From Bacillus salipaludis (GTDB lineage: Bacteria > Bacillota > Bacilli > Bacillales_B > DSM-18226): a stretch of 64,000 nucleotides of DNA. The notes under the pieces were generated by a model. That model was not told the DNA's origin. It saw only the letters and a program-made list of their open reading frames with translations, and did no database searches. The position numbers were made by a program, and so were the translations under genes. Location: positions 186,001 to 250,000 of the forward strand of contig NZ_SMYO01000009.1 in NCBI RefSeq assembly GCF_004358205.1, given 5' to 3'. Shown here one piece after another: positions 36,754 to 46,298 of this stretch. Position 1 is the first letter of the stretch; each line of letters begins with the position of its first letter.

Positions 36754-36809
36754 GCGTTTAAAAATAAATCGTTTGAACCCTTTCCCATTCTTGGTCAGTT
36801 TGTCATTCT
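36754..36809. repeat. Dispersed repeat, copy B
   Basis: 56 bases matching 13716-13769. On the minus strand one frame continues from the repeat into FLNAFFVFGGIGVYEISRSK, suggesting the repeat overlaps the remains of a membrane-protein end. Confidence 0.6.
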
Positions 36810-36896
36810 TCAATTACACATGATCGGCAAAATGTTTACTCCTAATACAAAATTGTGAAGGCATGAACTCTCTTGACTTGGCCGTCCGGTACTAGA

Positions 36897-36940
36897 AAAA
36901 ACAGGACAGCAAGGGACACGCCCCGCCATCCTGTTTCTTT
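36897..36940 (-). terminator. Terminator of the giant PKD protein gene
   Basis: AAACAGGA pairs with TCCTGTTT, with GC-rich partly paired interior, and TTTTTT follows on the minus strand, about 60 bases past the stop. Confidence 0.75.
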
Positions 36941-37001
36941 GTTCATTCCAATCCTGCTGCCCGTATAGCCGGATTCAGCTTTCTATTTTTTTCTTTATCT
37001 C

Positions 37002-40000
37002 TTATTCTTTTGACTGGTCATGAGCCACTTCCACGGCTGTTGACACATTTCTGGCGTTTCCAGCCTTATCGGTGATCGTATACGTAATCGTGTATATGCG
37101 TCCCGTTCCGCCGCCTGACCGCTCCGCCCGTAAATCGAACTCAAAGTCCGCCGTACCATATGCGGCATTTTGAATATCCTGTGCCGTATGACCGTCTCCA
37201 GTCCTGTCAGGAAGCTCATTGCTCGTGATCGATTTCAGTACGATTGACTGAATGTCGGATAGTGCTTCTTTCCATTCAGGCGTCACTTTAATCGTCACCA
37301 TTTTATGGTTCGGAGGCCAAAGCGTCCCTTGATTCAGCTTGAGCGTCAGCTCCGGCGCCGTTTTATCGATTTTGATTTGAAGTGTCTTCGCATCCTCCGT
37401 ATTCCCTGCGTTGTCTGTGCTGAAGTACTCGATGGTGTGGACGCCTTCCGTCGACAACTGGAGCGGTGTCCCATACGGAAGCCACTGGCTGCCGTCTATC
37501 CGGTACTCGGTTTTGTTCAAACCTGACTGCTCATCCTTTGCCGAAAGCTCCACTGTGACATCCTTCGTATACCAGCCGTTCTCCCCGTCCGGCCGGCCAG
37601 ACGTCACGCTTGCGGCTGTCACTGGCTTTGTTTTATCCAGCCTCACTGTCACAGACTCGCTTTCTTCCGCGTTTCCGGCTCTGTCGATGCTCCGGTATTC
37701 CACCGTATGGGTACCGTCAGTGTTCACCGCAATCGGAGTTTCGTAGACTTGCCAATCTCCCTCATCCAGCCGGTACTGTATCTTGTCAATGCCTGAACCT
37801 TGGTCTTCCGCCGAAAGGATGACGCTTGCATCTGTTTTGCGCCAAGTGTTCGGTGATAATGGTGTCACTTCAGCCGTTGTCACCGGCTTCGTTTTATCCA
37901 GCTTCAGGGATACGGACTTTCTTGCCTCTACATTGCCCGCTTTGTCTGTACTGCGGTACTCGATATTGTAAAAGCCGTTATCAGTAATCGCAATCGTTCC
38001 GTTATACCCCTGCCATGCTCCATCATCCATACGATATTCTGTCTTCTCCACTCCCGAACCCAGGTCGACAGCTGTCAGGGTGATACTCGCATCTGTCGTA
38101 TACCAGCCGTTATTCCCATTCGGTGCAGATGGTGTCACTTTCGCTGTTGTGACAGGTGGCTCCTGATCGGCCGGTTGCTGGTCATTTTTGTATAAATCGG
38201 AAATTTCCTGTTGGCTGAGCGGATAGTTGTAGAGTCTGAAATTGTCCATCATCCCGCGGAAATACTCCGTTTTCCCTGGCGGGTCATAGCCGATCAGCAG
38301 CTGGCTGTTCGAATTCCGGAACACGCCGGTCCATTGTTTAGTCTCCATCAACTTGTCGTTCACATAATACTTGATGGTCGTGCCGTCCCAAGTCACTGTG
38401 AGCAAATACCATTCCTTCATCTTCGTTAATGCTGTTGAGGCTAGATTATGGTCCGTCTCGTCAAAACCATCTGTGAAGCGGACTGCCGGCGAAATGCCAT
38501 AAGAATCATGCAGGAGCGCATACCCCTCATAATTGGACGTTTCGCCCTTGGAAAGCACCGGCGCCCAGCCGCCAGCCCCCGCATCTTCTTTATACAGCCA
38601 CATGGAAAACGACAGGGAGGTGGAGAAATCCAAGGAATCCGCATCCTTCACATTGATGCCGCTTTTCCCGTCGAACTTAGCCGCCTTCCCTCTTAGGCCG
38701 TCCGCGAATGACATCGTACCCGTCGGAGTGCCGTTGTTGTTATAGCCGGAATAGTCCTTGAAGTCGCCGTCGAATGTGTAGTAGGCGGCAATTTTCTGTT
38801 CGCGGTCAGCCCGGATGATAATGTCGCGGCTGTCCGTACCTGTACCGCCGTCATCGTCCGTCACTATCAGAACAGCAGTATATTTCTTATCAGGCGCATC
38901 CATGGATAATGCCGGATACGTATGGCTCGCGTTGCAAATGTCCGAAGTCATTCCGTCGCCGAAATCCCAGCGGCATGTTTTACCGTCTGCGCCTGGGTCC
39001 GTGATAGAAGGCAAGAAATCTACCTTTTGACCGGAGCGGGCCACCTTATCTAAACCCGCATTCACTGTCGGTGCGACGTTCGTCGGTGTGATCGTTTTCT
39101 TTCCTTGATATTTCTTCCCGCTCTGATCCACGGTTTCAAGCATAACCGTGTATGCGTCATTATCCTTGAAGCTATGCGTCAGCGGCTGATCATTCGGTAC
39201 AGCCGCGGAGGAACCGTCGCCGAAATTCCATGTGCGGGATTTCAGCTGTCCGTTATCCGCCCCGATGGAAGTGTTATAGAACGTCACCGTTTCGCCCTCT
39301 TTCGGATTCTTCGGCGCATATTCAAAGTCCACCGCTTGGATGGTTTGCTGCATCGTATATGTGTCGGTGTTCCCTGCTGCATCAGTCGCCTTCAGCATGA
39401 CCGGATAGGTGCCTGAATCCGGGAACGTATGGGTCGGGTTCTTCTCCGTGCTGACAGGGCTATTGTCGCCGAAGTTCCACTCCCATAACACAATATCATC
39501 TTCCGGATCGGTTGACAGGTTTTCAAAAGTCACCGTTGGCACGCTGATTTGCGGCGTTTTCACTCGGAACTGCTGTGTGGAGATAACATCTCCCCCGCCC
39601 TGTGCGTTCAGCGGCCGGTACATCACATACTTCGCCAAAACCGGCTTCGGCAGCTTGAACTCCTGCACATTGCCGTTATTGGCGGCCGTTGCCTTCAGCA
39701 CTGTTGTGAACGCGGCATCATCCAATGTCGTCGAGGATACCGCCACCTCAAAATCCTTGACCCGTTGATTGTCATACATAGGGCGCGGCTGAACCTGCAC
39801 ACGATCAATCAAATACGTGCCGCTGTCCGCCAAGCTGATTTTGACCCATTGGTTATCCTTCCGGCTCGTCGCCCACGGAAACCCAGACTCATTTCCCAAG
39901 GCCAATAACTGCTCCGGTACATGCCGTCCATCATATGAACTTGATGCTGCCTCGATTTTCGCTCCCTGCAAATTGAAGGAAACAACCTTCCCTAAACCGC

Positions 40001-42224
40001 CGGCATTGAAGTAGACCTTCGGCGCGAAATCTTCATCCGATGTGTTCGGATTGCAGTCATCATCCTTGCCGTTTCCGCGTTTTTCCGCCGCACCCGGGTT
40101 CACGCCAGGATCCTTAGGACGGCAATCCGCATTGTTTCTCCATCCGTCGCCGTCATCATCCAGCATGAGGACAGATACTGGCCAGCTTACTGCTTCATAG
40201 CTTTCCTTGGCGGAATCCGTCACGATCGCTTCCACAATATGCTTACCGATCTTTTCATCGGAAGGCGTATACGCATAAGCACTTCCGGAGCCCGCATGGA
40301 CTCGGTCCACATACCAATCGACATGGACGGCATCGCCTTCCGAATCCTCCGCATCAATTGCGAAGTTCTTCGTTTCGCCCGTAATCACTTCTGTTTCAGC
40401 CCTATCCGGCACCATATTGGTAATCATCGGGCCTTTGTCGCTGTTCTCGATGAACACAGTCGCGTAACCGATGTTGGACCATCCGTCCGCATTCGTGACC
40501 TTCAAGCCTGCCAGCTTGTTGGCATTCAAATTGTATTTATAGGTTGGCTTCGGTCCCGTGGCGTCATCGAATGCGCCGTCGCCGTCCAAATCCCATTCAT
40601 AGCTGACAATGCCGCTCGGGCTTGCCGATGCCGAGCCGTCAAACGAAATCACACTTCCCTCTTTTCCATCATACGGGCCGCCCGCATTAACAATCGGGGC
40701 TTTATCATGCACATTCGGCATCGCAGTCAAATAGCTGATCCAATCCTCCTCCATGTTCACCGCCAGTTCCCCGAAGGCTGCGATCAACTTGTCATTTGTG
40801 CTGCGCAACGCATCAAGCTGATTCAGCATGGCTGCCTTGCTGAATGAATCGCTTTGCCCAAGGAACTCCTTCTTCATGTCTTCGATTTGGGCATCTGTAT
40901 AGCCTAAGTTCTTCAGATTGCGCACAAGTTCCGGCGAAAGCCCTTGAGACGCGGCTTCATTGCGGAATGCCTTCAGGTCCGCTACCGTTTGATCGAGCGG
41001 ACGCGGATCTTCTTCTACCACCTGCTTCGCAATCGCAATAGACGTGTTGGTGCGCCTGATCTGTTCCTTCAGCTGAGCCGCATACTGCTTCACAGCCCGC
41101 GCATGGATCAACGCCCAATCGCCGTCCTTCGCGATCGCGCTTCCTTGATACTTTTCAATCGATGTCAAGAACGCCCGCAAGAGCGGCCCCTCATTCGCGA
41201 GCTCATTGCCGATGCCGACAGCGGCGATCGTTTCCGGATCGTTGCTTTCCGTCGTGATCACATCACGCGTATCCAGCGGCGTGAGCTTCTGGAAATTCGG
41301 ATTCGGCGGATCGGCCGCAATCCCTTTATAGTGGGAAGCTGTCGCCAAGATCTGCTTCAGCACGAGCTGCTTTGGATTCACGCCGGTCGCCCATTCCACT
41401 CCCTTTGTCAGCCCAGTAAAGAATCCGTCAATTAGCGCTCCGTTCTGTACATCCCAAGAGGTGACCACACCCGGAAGCGGCTTCCCGCCTATTTTGGGAC
41501 AAACCAACGTCAAACTGAAGCTTGTGCTGACGGAAATGGCCGTTTCCTTCAGGCCGCCGCACTGCCACACCTTCCCGAGCGTCCCAAGCTTCGATTGAAG
41601 CGCGAAAAAATCCCGGTATGTATCATGTAAGTCCTGCCACTCCGCCTCCGCATCAGCTGCTTTTTGCTTCGCTTTCGCGATGGCCGGATCCGCCATGATG
41701 TTCGGAATATCCGTCGGGAACACCACCTCAAAGGCATCCGTGAACACCTTATCCTCCGGCGATACTGTCCCGTCCTGGCATTCATCGTATACGACTGTAT
41801 ATTTTCCAGGCCCGATCTTGCCGCCCGGAGCTGTGTACCCGATCACCTCCGATATGAAAAGACCGCCATGCACCCCTTGTACCGTGTTGGGCGAACCCGA
41901 CACATCCTTCAGCTTTTCACCTGGAGCGCCTTTTCCGCTCGGCACCACATAAATATCGGCATACGGCTCAACGAAGTCATCAGCTCCGCCTTCCCCGCAG
42001 CCCTTCAAAAACCGAATTTGCCCGGTGTGAATCCGTATTTCCTGATTCGGACCGAACGACGCAAACGTTTTTCCGTCTTCACTCCACATCAAGAACTGAT
42101 CCCCCTCAGCAAGCACCTTTGGTAAGGATGTCCCCCCCAATAGGTACATCAGTACAAACTGAAGAATGAACACCCCCTTCATGAACCTGCCCAAACGCCT
42201 CTTCCTCTTTCCCCTTCTCATCAT
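37002..42224 (-). CDS. Giant secreted multidomain protein (PKD, LamG, OmpL47-like repeats)
   Basis: 1740 residues. A signal peptide (basic start, then hydrophobic residues about 16-36) ends near VLAEG. Rough domain order: unknown helical region (45-505); PKD domain (508-595, SFDGSASASPSGIVSYEWDL); Ig-like (600-690); calcium-binding MopE-like DDDGDGWRNNADC (about 691); discoidin-like region (735-880); three PKD domains (890-1140, with WNFGD or WDFGD cores); LamG/concanavalin domain (1145-1345, AAYYTFDGDFKDYSGYNNNG); three OmpL47-type repeats (YRSTDKAGN, YRSIDRAGN, YFSTDNAGN) to about 1640; a final Ig-like domain. No sortase motif, SLH or cell-wall-binding tail is seen. Probably a secreted adhesin or carbohydrate-binding protein. 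DNA is clearly GC-richer than its neighbours, suggesting transfer from a Paenibacillus-like source. An alternative start is the adjacent ATG at 42221. Confidence 0.85.
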   Translation of the reverse strand: MMRRGKRKRRLGRFMKGVFILQFVLMYLLGGTSLPKVLAEGDQFLMWSEDGKTFASFGPNQEIRIHTGQIRFLKGCGEGGADDFVEPYADIYVVPSGKGAPGEKLKDVSGSPNTVQGVHGGLFISEVIGYTAPGGKIGPGKYTVVYDECQDGTVSPEDKVFTDAFEVVFPTDIPNIMADPAIAKAKQKAADAEAEWQDLHDTYRDFFALQSKLGTLGKVWQCGGLKETAISVSTSFSLTLVCPKIGGKPLPGVVTSWDVQNGALIDGFFTGLTKGVEWATGVNPKQLVLKQILATASHYKGIAADPPNPNFQKLTPLDTRDVITTESNDPETIAAVGIGNELANEGPLLRAFLTSIEKYQGSAIAKDGDWALIHARAVKQYAAQLKEQIRRTNTSIAIAKQVVEEDPRPLDQTVADLKAFRNEAASQGLSPELVRNLKNLGYTDAQIEDMKKEFLGQSDSFSKAAMLNQLDALRSTNDKLIAAFGELAVNMEEDWISYLTAMPNVHDKAPIVNAGGPYDGKEGSVISFDGSASASPSGIVSYEWDLDGDGAFDDATGPKPTYKYNLNANKLAGLKVTNADGWSNIGYATVFIENSDKGPMITNMVPDRAETEVITGETKNFAIDAEDSEGDAVHVDWYVDRVHAGSGSAYAYTPSDEKIGKHIVEAIVTDSAKESYEAVSWPVSVLMLDDDGDGWRNNADCRPKDPGVNPGAAEKRGNGKDDDCNPNTSDEDFAPKVYFNAGGLGKVVSFNLQGAKIEAASSSYDGRHVPEQLLALGNESGFPWATSRKDNQWVKISLADSGTYLIDRVQVQPRPMYDNQRVKDFEVAVSSTTLDDAAFTTVLKATAANNGNVQEFKLPKPVLAKYVMYRPLNAQGGGDVISTQQFRVKTPQISVPTVTFENLSTDPEDDIVLWEWNFGDNSPVSTEKNPTHTFPDSGTYPVMLKATDAAGNTDTYTMQQTIQAVDFEYAPKNPKEGETVTFYNTSIGADNGQLKSRTWNFGDGSSAAVPNDQPLTHSFKDNDAYTVMLETVDQSGKKYQGKKTITPTNVAPTVNAGLDKVARSGQKVDFLPSITDPGADGKTCRWDFGDGMTSDICNASHTYPALSMDAPDKKYTAVLIVTDDDGGTGTDSRDIIIRADREQKIAAYYTFDGDFKDYSGYNNNGTPTGTMSFADGLRGKAAKFDGKSGINVKDADSLDFSTSLSFSMWLYKEDAGAGGWAPVLSKGETSNYEGYALLHDSYGISPAVRFTDGFDETDHNLASTALTKMKEWYLLTVTWDGTTIKYYVNDKLMETKQWTGVFRNSNSQLLIGYDPPGKTEYFRGMMDNFRLYNYPLSQQEISDLYKNDQQPADQEPPVTTAKVTPSAPNGNNGWYTTDASITLTAVDLGSGVEKTEYRMDDGAWQGYNGTIAITDNGFYNIEYRSTDKAGNVEARKSVSLKLDKTKPVTTAEVTPLSPNTWRKTDASVILSAEDQGSGIDKIQYRLDEGDWQVYETPIAVNTDGTHTVEYRSIDRAGNAEESESVTVRLDKTKPVTAASVTSGRPDGENGWYTKDVTVELSAKDEQSGLNKTEYRIDGSQWLPYGTPLQLSTEGVHTIEYFSTDNAGNTEDAKTLQIKIDKTAPELTLKLNQGTLWPPNHKMVTIKVTPEWKEALSDIQSIVLKSITSNELPDRTGDGHTAQDIQNAAYGTADFEFDLRAERSGGGTGRIYTITYTITDKAGNARNVSTAVEVAHDQSKE

Positions 42225-42451
42225 CTTCCCCCTCTAGCAATCTCCCATGACTACAGAAAAATATCTTAATAGTCTGTCAATTACATATCAGATTGTATCA
42301 TATCCGTATTCCCAGGTGGTAGGTAATTTTTCCATAAAAGCCCAATACCAGTGTGGCTGACACAGACCGCAAAGTGAGACCATGAAAATTTATAACTTCA
42401 TATATAATAAAATTGAAATATACTTATATATCTTTATGTATATTTTGATAT

Positions 42452-42613
42452 TAAAGAGAAAAAAAGGAGCTATAAAGAAAACTCTAACGGAATCTAAAAT
42501 GTACCCTACTGGTAGACTATTTTTGGTATCTACTCTATAGGGTACATTTACTTCAGATAGCCAAGAACTCCATCTTTTCTAGACAAGCACTCATGATTCA
42601 TTTATCTTTAGCT
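42452..42613. repeat. Direct repeat with MITE-like core, copy 1
   Basis: About 160 bases (from AAAGAGAAAAAAAGGAGC to beyond GACAAGCACTCATG) recur at 45125-45283 in the same orientation. Inside, 42497-42549 has inverted ends AAATGTACCCTA and TAGGGTACATTT with further internal symmetry (GGTAGAC / GTATCTAC), as in a miniature inverted-repeat element or an internally deleted insertion sequence. The rest of 42241-42781 has no supported gene. Confidence 0.75.
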
Positions 42614-42695
42614 AGTTGTTTTAGAGTTTGTGGTGACACATATCGATGTATTCCTGTGAAAAAAGGTAAAGCTTCTCAGTGATGGAAAGATTCAT

Positions 42696-42746
42696 AAAAA
42701 AACACCATCCTTTCGTATAGTTCTACAAAAAGAATGGCGTTTTTCT
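42696..42746 (-). terminator. Terminator of the SDR gene
   Basis: AAAACACCATCCTTT pairs imperfectly with AAAGAATGGCGTTTTT; the minus strand ends in a T-rich run. It lies about 40 bases after the SDR stop. Confidence 0.6.
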
Positions 42747-42781
42747 TGTTTAGAGGATATGATTTTTCCTCAGTTGCTGGC

Positions 42782-43495
42782 TTATGCTAAAATGTGACCA
42801 CCTTCTACATGAAGAACGGTTCCTGTCACGAAACTATTTTGAAGCAAGTATAGCACGCTTTGTGCAACATCTTCAGCTCTTCCTATTCGTTTCACTGGAA
42901 GGATGTTTTCAACCGTAGCATAGAAATGATTACGAGTTTCTTCTGGCATTTTACTGCGGGAAGGTGTATCAATTATACCGGGTGAAACGATGTTCACTCG
43001 GATTGGAGCAAGTTCTAATGCCATGGTCTGTCCTAGATTCGAAACAGCGGCATTGACTGCCCCTAGAATGGACGAACCGACCATCGATTTGTAGGCTACC
43101 ACCCCAGAGAATAAAATGATTGATCCGTTTGGTAAAATTTTCGGAGCACCGTATTTCGCTGCATAATATTGTCCCCAAAATTTGTTTTCAAACAGTTGTC
43201 GGGCTTGAGCTGTATCCGTTTGGAGGAATGATCCGCTGGATGTTTCTGCCGCGCTTACCACAAGATGATCGAACTGGCCGACTTTTTCAAAGAAGGACTG
43301 AACTTGCTGTTCTTGTGTTGTATCTAGCGTAAAAGCCGTAGCCCTATCTCCTAGCTGCTCTTTTGCATTCCGTAATTTATCTTCAGAACGGCTGGCAATG
43401 ATTACTTCTGCCCCTTGGGATATAACCTGTTTAGCTGATTCCAAACCAATCCCAGAGCTTCCACCGATAATTACAACTTTTTTATCTTTTAACAT
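42782..43495 (-). CDS. SDR family oxidoreductase
   Basis: 237 residues, classical-length SDR. Rossmann motif VVIIGGSSGIGLESAKQVI at 7-25; DHLVVSAAETSSG in place of the NNAG motif. The catalytic Ser falls in IILFSGVVAYKS, but the YxxxK motif is replaced around GSSILGAVNAAVSNLGQTMA, so it may be a non-classical member. GTEGG-like C-terminus LHVEGGHIL. GGAGG precedes the ATG. First gene inside the repeat-bracketed module. Confidence 0.85.
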   Translation of the reverse strand: MLKDKKVVIIGGSSGIGLESAKQVISQGAEVIIASRSEDKLRNAKEQLGDRATAFTLDTTQEQQVQSFFEKVGQFDHLVVSAAETSSGSFLQTDTAQARQLFENKFWGQYYAAKYGAPKILPNGSIILFSGVVAYKSMVGSSILGAVNAAVSNLGQTMALELAPIRVNIVSPGIIDTPSRSKMPEETRNHFYATVENILPVKRIGRAEDVAQSVLYLLQNSFVTGTVLHVEGGHILA

Positions 43496-43526
43496 GTTTT
43501 TACCTCCACTTGATTTACTTAATAGA

Positions 43527-44078
43527 TTAAAAATTCAATACCTCTTTCAGATGTATATCAAGTTCGGATACAAACTTTTCAACCTTCGGATTTTTGATTA
43601 CATCATAGCAAGTAAAACTCTTTAAAGGTTTCATTCCGAGGAATTTCTGTATACGATGTAAATGGCTTAATGCATCTTCTAAGCTGCTCCCTTCAAAAAA
43701 TTGACTTGGATCGTTAAATGCTTTTTCAGGAGCATTCCAGGTAGTCGAAAACATATATTTCTTTTCGGTCAATAAACCGCCTCTTCCATACTGATCAGCA
43801 CCCTTAAAAAATAAACCATAAGCATAAACTTCATCCATATATGTCTTCAGTAAGCCTGGAACACTAAACCAATAGATAGGTGTTTGATAAATAACAATAT
43901 CAGCCCATAAAAATTTTTTTTGCTCATCTTCGATTTTATATCCGTTTTGAATAATTGTAGTTTTTATATTGTTCTTTTCACTTAACAAACTGACCATCTT
44001 GTCCATCAAGGTTTGGTTCAAATTCCCCTCTGCTGAACTATATTTCTGATGACCGTTAATAATAAGTATATTTTTCAT
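43527..44078 (-). CDS. NAD(P)H-dependent oxidoreductase (MdaB/KefF-like flavodoxin fold)
   Basis: 183 residues. NILIINGHQKYSSAEGNLNQ at the start and IVIYQTPIYWFSVPGLLKTY near 70-89 are typical of MdaB/WrbA-like quinone reductases. Start ATG at 44078 is ten bases after AAAGGAGC; 44099 has none. Divergent from an HxlR regulator, the usual arrangement for electrophile-induced reductases. Confidence 0.85.
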   Translation of the reverse strand: MKNILIINGHQKYSSAEGNLNQTLMDKMVSLLSEKNNIKTTIIQNGYKIEDEQKKFLWADIVIYQTPIYWFSVPGLLKTYMDEVYAYGLFFKGADQYGRGGLLTEKKYMFSTTWNAPEKAFNDPSQFFEGSSLEDALSHLHRIQKFLGMKPLKSFTCYDVIKNPKVEKFVSELDIHLKEVLNF

Positions 44079-44392
44079 CTTTTTTCTAGCTCCTTTCATT
44101 CTGTAGTCTCTTTAAAAACCATTAGGTGTTCAATTTTCGGAGATACTACTCCCGGCTGTTGCATTAATGTAAGATGATCCTCTAGATGCCAATCCTCAAC
44201 GATTTTTCCATTACTGAAATGCAAAATATCACCTCCTCAATATAGGGTTAGAATAATAGATTCATCGATATTATATATGTAGTAAATTCATTTATGGAAG
44301 TAGTGATATTTAATTCATAAAGTTTCCGAAAATATACTATTGTGATATGATAAGGTAAAATTAGTCAAAAATTTTTAAGGAGGATGTTTCAG

Positions 44393-44731
44393 ATGAGCGA
44401 TATTGAGCCGGTGGTGCTGACCAAAGGAGCACCAGGTGAGCCTTGCCCCATAGCTAAAACGCTTGACGTGATTGGGACTAAATGGACCTTTTTAATTATT
44501 CGTGATTTGCTTATTGAAGGAACGATGCGATTCAGCGACCTATTGAAATCAATGAATGGAATTAGCCCGAAAACACTTTCACTCCGTCTGAAGGAACTAG
44601 AAGATCATGGGATATTAAAAAGAAAGGTATTTCCAGAGGTTCCTCCTCGTGTGGAATATACGTTAACAGAAAAAGGAAAACGATTGGAAAGTATTTTCAT
44701 TGAATTAAAGAGATTTGGATTAAATTTATAA
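44393..44731 (+). CDS. HxlR family transcriptional regulator
   Basis: 112 residues. GEPCPIAKTLDVIGTKWTFL is the HxlR signature; its Cys is the redox-sensing residue in YodB/HypR-like proteins. Winged helix SDLLKSMNGISPKTLSLRLKEL and a basic wing follow. ATG at 44393 lies nine bases after AAGGAGG. Probably represses the divergent reductase until quinones or diamide-like stress modify the Cys. Confidence 0.9.
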   Translation: MSDIEPVVLTKGAPGEPCPIAKTLDVIGTKWTFLIIRDLLIEGTMRFSDLLKSMNGISPKTLSLRLKELEDHGILKRKVFPEVPPRVEYTLTEKGKRLESIFIELKRFGLNL

Positions 44732-44935
44732 AAGATTAAAATTTAGACCATACTTTAAATTTTGGTGAGCTAATTATGATTCATTTCAGAAATGCTTGAT
44801 TTATGGAGGACAATCGAATCAGCTATGGATCGTTAATTCTAGCAGACAAATTTAATGACTCGGCTGGGTGTGGAAGTTCAAGTTGAAATCGAAGGTACCC
44901 ATTTAATCCTTTGGGGAATATCAGTAGGAAAAAAT

Positions 44936-44984
44936 AAACAGGACACTTCGTGGTATTTTATTACCATCAAGTGTCCTGTTTTAA
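44936..44984. terminator. Terminator stem-loop
   Basis: AACAGGACACTT pairs with AAGTGTCCTGTT, with an inner GTGGTA/TACCAT stem, and TTTT follows. It lies about 205 bases beyond the HxlR stop. An overlapping 57-codon frame (44856-45029) runs through the hairpin and is not credible as a gene. Confidence 0.75.
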
Positions 44985-45124
44985 ATATGTTAGCCGAATT
45001 CCTACCCATCAAGCTGATATTTTGAAATAATCCCAAAATGAAAATTTATATCTCTACAGTATTTATAAGAATTCAGCTCATTTTTTACGTTTTGGGGAAC
45101 AAGGAATTTCTTACCTTGAATAAA

Positions 45125-45283
45125 TTAAGAGAAAAAAAGGAGCTATAAAGAAAACTCCCACCGAATCTAAAATGTACCCTGGGATAGACTTTTTTTGGTA
45201 TCTACACTATAGGGTACATTTACTTCAGATAGCCAAGCACTCCATCGTTTCTAGACAAGCACTCATGCTTCATTTAGCTTAAT
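45125..45283. repeat. Direct repeat with MITE-like core, copy 2
   Basis: Second copy of the 42452-42613 repeat, same orientation. The inverted-repeat core is 45170-45221 with AATGTACCCT and AGGGTACATT ends. It stops at the 3' end of the LysR gene. Confidence 0.75.
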
Positions 45284-46155
45284 TCCTTAAAATACCCAAT
45301 CATAAATTCCCGGAATTCCCGAACGACCTTTGAAGTATACCGCTCCGTTTTCCATGCCATTCCTATTGTTCTTGTACAGACAGGCTGTTCAATATGCAAG
45401 GGAACAATTTTTTCATAGTGTGAATAGCGAAGGGTATGCTCGGTTAAAAAGGATACACCCAATCCCTCCTCTACAAAGTTATGAATGGATCCCGGTTCTT
45501 CGAGTTCAAAGGCGATTTTCGGTGTGAATCCTGCTTTTTCACAAAAACCATCTGTTAGCATTCTGAAGGGATTCGTCGGCTCTCTGTGAATAAATTGTTC
45601 ATCTGCCACTTCCTTTAACTGAATGCTATCTCTCCCAGCCAAATGATGGGTATCCGGAACGATGATAAATACTTCATCCTCCATAAGATTAATCCAGCTG
45701 ATTCCTTCTTTTTCAATAGGAAAGTAAGTAACACATAAATCGATTTCCCCTTTTTCCAATTGTTCCGCAAGTCGTAAGGGAGAATGCATACTTACTTGAA
45801 AATTGGCCGATGGATATACCTTACGAAATTGACTAATAATATGCGGTAATAATGGGGTATGCATGACAGAAAGTGAAATTTGATTCTTGCTCTCTCCTGC
45901 GAGTTCCGCCATCTCAAGCTTGGCAAATTCCAATTCAGAAAAAGCCTTATCTACTCCTTTTAAAAAAATTTCCCCAAATTGATTTAGTTTAATATTCCTT
46001 CCCTCTCGATCAAAAAGGGAAACACCAAGCTCTTCCTCTAAACGAGAAATGGTTTGGCTTAGTGACGGCTGTGCAATTTTAAGCTCTTTGGCAGCTTTAG
46101 TTATATGTTCAAATTCGGCAACGGTTTGAAAGTACCTTAATTGTAAGAAGTCCAT
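45274..46155 (-). CDS. LysR family transcriptional regulator
   Basis: 293 residues from the ATG at 46155 (GAGGTGG upstream; an in-frame start at 46182 has no site). MDFLQLRYFQTVAEFEHITK and LSQTISRLEEELGVSLFDRE form the helix-turn-helix. An effector domain follows. Divergent from a drug-type MFS gene that it probably controls. Confidence 0.9.
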   Translation of the reverse strand: MDFLQLRYFQTVAEFEHITKAAKELKIAQPSLSQTISRLEEELGVSLFDREGRNIKLNQFGEIFLKGVDKAFSELEFAKLEMAELAGESKNQISLSVMHTPLLPHIISQFRKVYPSANFQVSMHSPLRLAEQLEKGEIDLCVTYFPIEKEGISWINLMEDEVFIIVPDTHHLAGRDSIQLKEVADEQFIHREPTNPFRMLTDGFCEKAGFTPKIAFELEEPGSIHNFVEEGLGVSFLTEHTLRYSHYEKIVPLHIEQPVCTRTIGMAWKTERYTSKVVREFREFMIGYFKELS

Positions 46156-46298
46156 TTGTCCACCTCTATTGATAGTCCTCAACCTATAAGTAAATAGTAA
46201 TACATATATTAGTCATTATCAATTGTTTGGAGTATGATTAAGGATATAAATTACTTTGGAAGTCGAAATAAATTCCAAATAATAAGAAAGGTGTTTAT

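Noticed and set aside
37305..42125. Many long ORFs on the plus strand opposite the giant PKD gene
   Set aside because: Shadows of the GC-rich coding strand, no ribosome sites or domains.
44856..45029. 57-codon plus-strand frame MTRLGVEVQVEIEGTHL
   Set aside because: Runs through a terminator hairpin and has no ribosome site; at best a fragment.
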